In this document: positions 5,849-8,248 of the stretch, in pieces
How the letters are laid out: each line of letters begins with the position of its first letter
Numbering within the stretch: the first letter of the stretch is position 1
Assembly (NCBI GenBank): GCA_947258735.1
Contig: CAMYJJ010000135.1
Span: 1 to 8,248 of the forward strand
Length of the DNA stretch: 8,248 bases
Source: Thermodesulfovibrionia bacterium
Lineage (GTDB): Bacteria; Nitrospirota; Thermodesulfovibrionia; UBA6902
Reading direction: 5' to 3'
Made by a program: the position numbers and the translations under genes
The notes under the pieces: generated by a model
What the model was told of the DNA's origin: nothing
The model's database searches: none
What the model saw: only the letters and a program-made list of their open reading frames with translations

Positions 5849-8248
5849 ACTATACTATGAAGACAAACTTCTACAGGAACCAAACATTTCCAAAGAACTC
5901 TTATTGTTTAATCATCCTTGCGTTAGCAGCCGTCTTTATTGTTTTTAGTCCGTTACCAAGCGAAGCAACTGATCCTGAATTCTGCCATGGCGGCCCTTAC
6001 ATCAAGATATCCGGAGCTACCGACATGTATTATTCCACACTTCAGGCAGCATATGATGAAGCCGGAAACGGAGATATAATAGAACTCCGGGCAGTCACTT
6101 TTACCGAAGGTCTTTATATGAACGAGAGCAAATCCGTAACCATAGCAGGCGGATATAACGCCGGATTTGCAAGTATTGCCGGGAATACCGCAATTAGCGG
6201 GGATATTACAGTCCAGGGTGGAACTGTTAGTATGCAAAACATTACTGTGCAGACTCCGGATACAATCCTTACCGAATTTTCTGATTACAATACCTTCGGG
6301 CAAGCACAGGATGTATTAAAGGACGGAAATATTATTTATGTCGCAGATGGCCTGGCCGGTCTGACTGTTTTACATATGGATCAGGGAAACATCCTCACAA
6401 AAATTGCTTCACTGTCCATGACAGGGGGAGGAAGAGCATATTCCCTCGCCCTGAATGGGAACTATCTCTATATGGCTGCACGGGAAGAAGGTATTTATAT
6501 TATAAATGTATCAGATCCCTATTCACCTTCACGCGTTAATACTATCGCAACTCCCGATAAAGCCTCTTTCATGTCAATTCATCAGAATCTGCTCTATGTC
6601 AGCGCAGGGTCCTACCTGCTCATACTGGATATGGTAAATCCTGCAAACCCCCAGGTCACGGGGCAAGTACTGGGGACGTCGCCAAATCAGCATTTGCTTG
6701 TGGAGGATGGAATTGCTTATATCGCGGCGTACAACAAGGGGCTAAGAATTATAGATGTTTCAAACCCCGGCTCACCCGTAATAATAAGCGAAGTAAGTAT
6801 CGGCCACAGTGTTCGCGGCATAGCCAAACAGGGTGATTATGTTTATTTTGGAGGAGGTGGAAGCGGTCTCTATGTTTATAATGTCATAAACCCGAACAAC
6901 CCCTTATATACTGATAACATTTACTTGCCTGATGAAGACGGCCAATCACTATATGATATTGATTTATGGGATAATTTCTTGTTCATCGCGGATGGAGACA
7001 GCGGGTTGCAAATTGCAGATATTACCGTACCCGGGAACCCTGTATTAACAGATTCCTTTGACTGTCCGGATTCATGCCGCGGCATTTTCATAGAGGGTTT
7101 ATCCGTTATTACTGCAAACTATTTCAACGGGGTTCATTTCCTGAAAATCTTTGCTAACAGCGACAGGGATGGTGATGAAGTGCTGGATGATGACGATCTC
7201 TTTCCGGACAACCCTGCTGAATGGGCTGATTCTGACAATGACTGTACCGGCGACAATTCTGATCCGGATGATGACAATGACGGTGTTTTAGATATCGACG
7301 ATGACTTCCCCTATGATCCCCTGGAATGGATTGATACTGATGGAGACGGCGTCGGTGATAATTCTGATGTGTTTACTGAAGACCCTTCTGAGTGGGCTGA
7401 CTCTGATGTTGACGGCATAGGCGACAACTCTGACACGATAAATTTTCCTGAACTGACATTTGTCTCATCATTTGATTCCTACGGGCAGGCCAGAGGAACG
7501 CTGAAAGAAGGAGATATTATCTATGTCGCCAATGGGACTTCCGGGCTGCAGGTCCTGAACATTGCATTAGACGGCTCTCTCAGTCAAATAGGGACATATC
7601 CATTAATTAGCGGCGGTCGTGCACGGTACCTGGTTAAAATAAACCAGTACCTCTATATGGCCTGCAGAACAGAGGGATTAATCGTCCTGGATGTCTCAGA
7701 CCCGGCAACCCCTCTTCATGTATATACGTATGATACTGACGAGAAAGCTACATTCCTCACTCTGGACGGAACATTACTGTACCTCAGCGACAGAAACAGC
7801 CTCCAGATATTTGATGTCTCAATTCCCTCTTCACCGCAGTGGCTTTCAGGACTGCCAGCACCAACAGAATTCGAGCACGTGCTCGTGGATGATGGTATTG
7901 CTTATATTGCCGGTTATTACAGCGGCCTTTTTATAGTAGATGTATCGGACCCTGCTAATCCAACAATTATGGTAAGCACCGGAAACCTTGGAAAGCCTCT
8001 TTGGGCCGTTGAAAAGGTTGGCAACTATTTATTTACAGCTGGGGAAGGAAGTGGTTTAATCGTTTTTGATGTCCAGGATCCCTACAATCCCGTTCAAATG
8101 ACAGTTATTTCTCTCCCGTCTCTTGCTGAACCTAAGCCATGGGATCAACCACCTTTTCATATGAAGGCTCTTGGTTCTTATTTGTTTATTGCAGATGGAT
8201 ATAGCGGGATTCAGGTAGTCAATATTCTAAATCCTCTCGCGCCTGTTT
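5839..8248 (+). CDS. Secreted paralogue: beta-helix-like module plus two LVIVD propellers joined by an Asp-rich hinge (3' truncated by window)
   Basis: The frame is open from ATG 5839 to the window end with no stop (803 codons visible). An in-frame TAA at 5833-5835 limits the start to ATG 5839 or ATG 5857. The second would drop an acidic MDLDYT prefix and give a better signal peptide, but neither has a clear Shine-Dalgarno site. Numbered from 5839, the hydrophobic core is at about 23-37, with likely cleavage after S-E-A43. Residues about 53-139 are a beta-helix-like module (GATDMYYSTLQAAYDEA, then GGYNAGF) related to the C-terminus of the gene at 1-1184. Residues about 150-440 form a seven-bladed LVIVD propeller, residues 442-538 the Asp-rich hinge, and residues from about 540 a second propeller that the window cuts in blade 6. 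Order and blade signatures match the upstream lipoprotein. There is no lipobox, so the protein is probably exported without a lipid anchor. Ligand and function are unknown. Confidence 0.9.
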   Translation, partial: MDLDYTMKTNFYRNQTFPKNSYCLIILALAAVFIVFSPLPSEATDPEFCHGGPYIKISGATDMYYSTLQAAYDEAGNGDIIELRAVTFTEGLYMNESKSVTIAGGYNAGFASIAGNTAISGDITVQGGTVSMQNITVQTPDTILTEFSDYNTFGQAQDVLKDGNIIYVADGLAGLTVLHMDQGNILTKIASLSMTGGGRAYSLALNGNYLYMAAREEGIYIINVSDPYSPSRVNTIATPDKASFMSIHQNLLYVSAGSYLLILDMVNPANPQVTGQVLGTSPNQHLLVEDGIAYIAAYNKGLRIIDVSNPGSPVIISEVSIGHSVRGIAKQGDYVYFGGGGSGLYVYNVINPNNPLYTDNIYLPDEDGQSLYDIDLWDNFLFIADGDSGLQIADITVPGNPVLTDSFDCPDSCRGIFIEGLSVITANYFNGVHFLKIFANSDRDGDEVLDDDDLFPDNPAEWADSDNDCTGDNSDPDDDNDGVLDIDDDFPYDPLEWIDTDGDGVGDNSDVFTEDPSEWADSDVDGIGDNSDTINFPELTFVSSFDSYGQARGTLKEGDIIYVANGTSGLQVLNIALDGSLSQIGTYPLISGGRARYLVKINQYLYMACRTEGLIVLDVSDPATPLHVYTYDTDEKATFLTLDGTLLYLSDRNSLQIFDVSIPSSPQWLSGLPAPTEFEHVLVDDGIAYIAGYYSGLFIVDVSDPANPTIMVSTGNLGKPLWAVEKVGNYLFTAGEGSGLIVFDVQDPYNPVQMTVISLPSLAEPKPWDQPPFHMKALGSYLFIADGYSGIQVVNILNPLAPV

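Noticed and set aside
5953..6303. Open frame of 116 codons on the minus strand
   Set aside because: It is antisense to the N-terminal module of the second propeller gene, whose plus-strand product is clearly homologous to another protein in the window.
7691..7936. Open frame of 81 codons on the plus strand
   Set aside because: It is an out-of-frame shadow of the second propeller of the gene starting at 5839.

Overview
The window looks like part of a chromosomal region in a Gram-negative bacterium that encodes large secreted and surface proteins. The evidence is one outer-membrane-type lipoprotein signal, two Sec-type signal peptides, and secreted-protein modules (MopE-like Asp/Cys motifs, thrombospondin-3-like Asp-rich linkers, LVIVD beta-propeller blades, parallel beta-helix-like repeats). 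These modules are common together in environmental Desulfobacterota and Nitrospirota. That placement is inferred from domain style and moderate-to-low GC only. No housekeeping gene, rRNA, tRNA, CRISPR array or recognisable mobile element is present to confirm it.

Layout, all on the + strand. (1) Bases 1-1184 are the 3' end of a large secreted protein: the end of a beta-helix/anchor-like module, a beta-sandwich-like module, a MopE-like metal-binding segment, and a C-terminal beta-helix-like module. (2) Bases 1437-2897 encode a secreted 486-residue protein of unknown function that reads like a TIM-barrel hydrolase-type fold with a C-terminal beta domain. A possible 41-codon ORF follows one base later. 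(3) Bases 2898-3316 are mostly non-coding and hold a near-consensus sigma70-type promoter, an AT-rich upstream tract, a second weaker promoter overlapping a perfect 14-bp palindrome, and a leader of roughly 125 nt. (4) Bases 3317-5716 encode a 799-residue lipoprotein made of two seven-bladed LVIVD propellers joined by an Asp-rich calcium-binding-type hinge. (5) Bases 5839-8248 hold the 5' part of a paralogue with the same propeller-hinge-propeller design. It has a Sec signal peptide instead of a lipobox, plus an N-terminal beta-helix-like module related to the one ending gene 1. This gene runs off the window with no stop codon.

The two propeller genes are probably co-transcribed: the gap is 122 nt and no terminator is visible. 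Their blade-by-blade correspondence shows that a whole propeller was duplicated first and the whole gene later. Together the genes look like a set of extracellular binding or adhesion proteins, one tethered by lipid and one exported without a lipid anchor. Their ligands and process cannot be read from the sequence. The double-propeller pair is the most distinctive element of the window.
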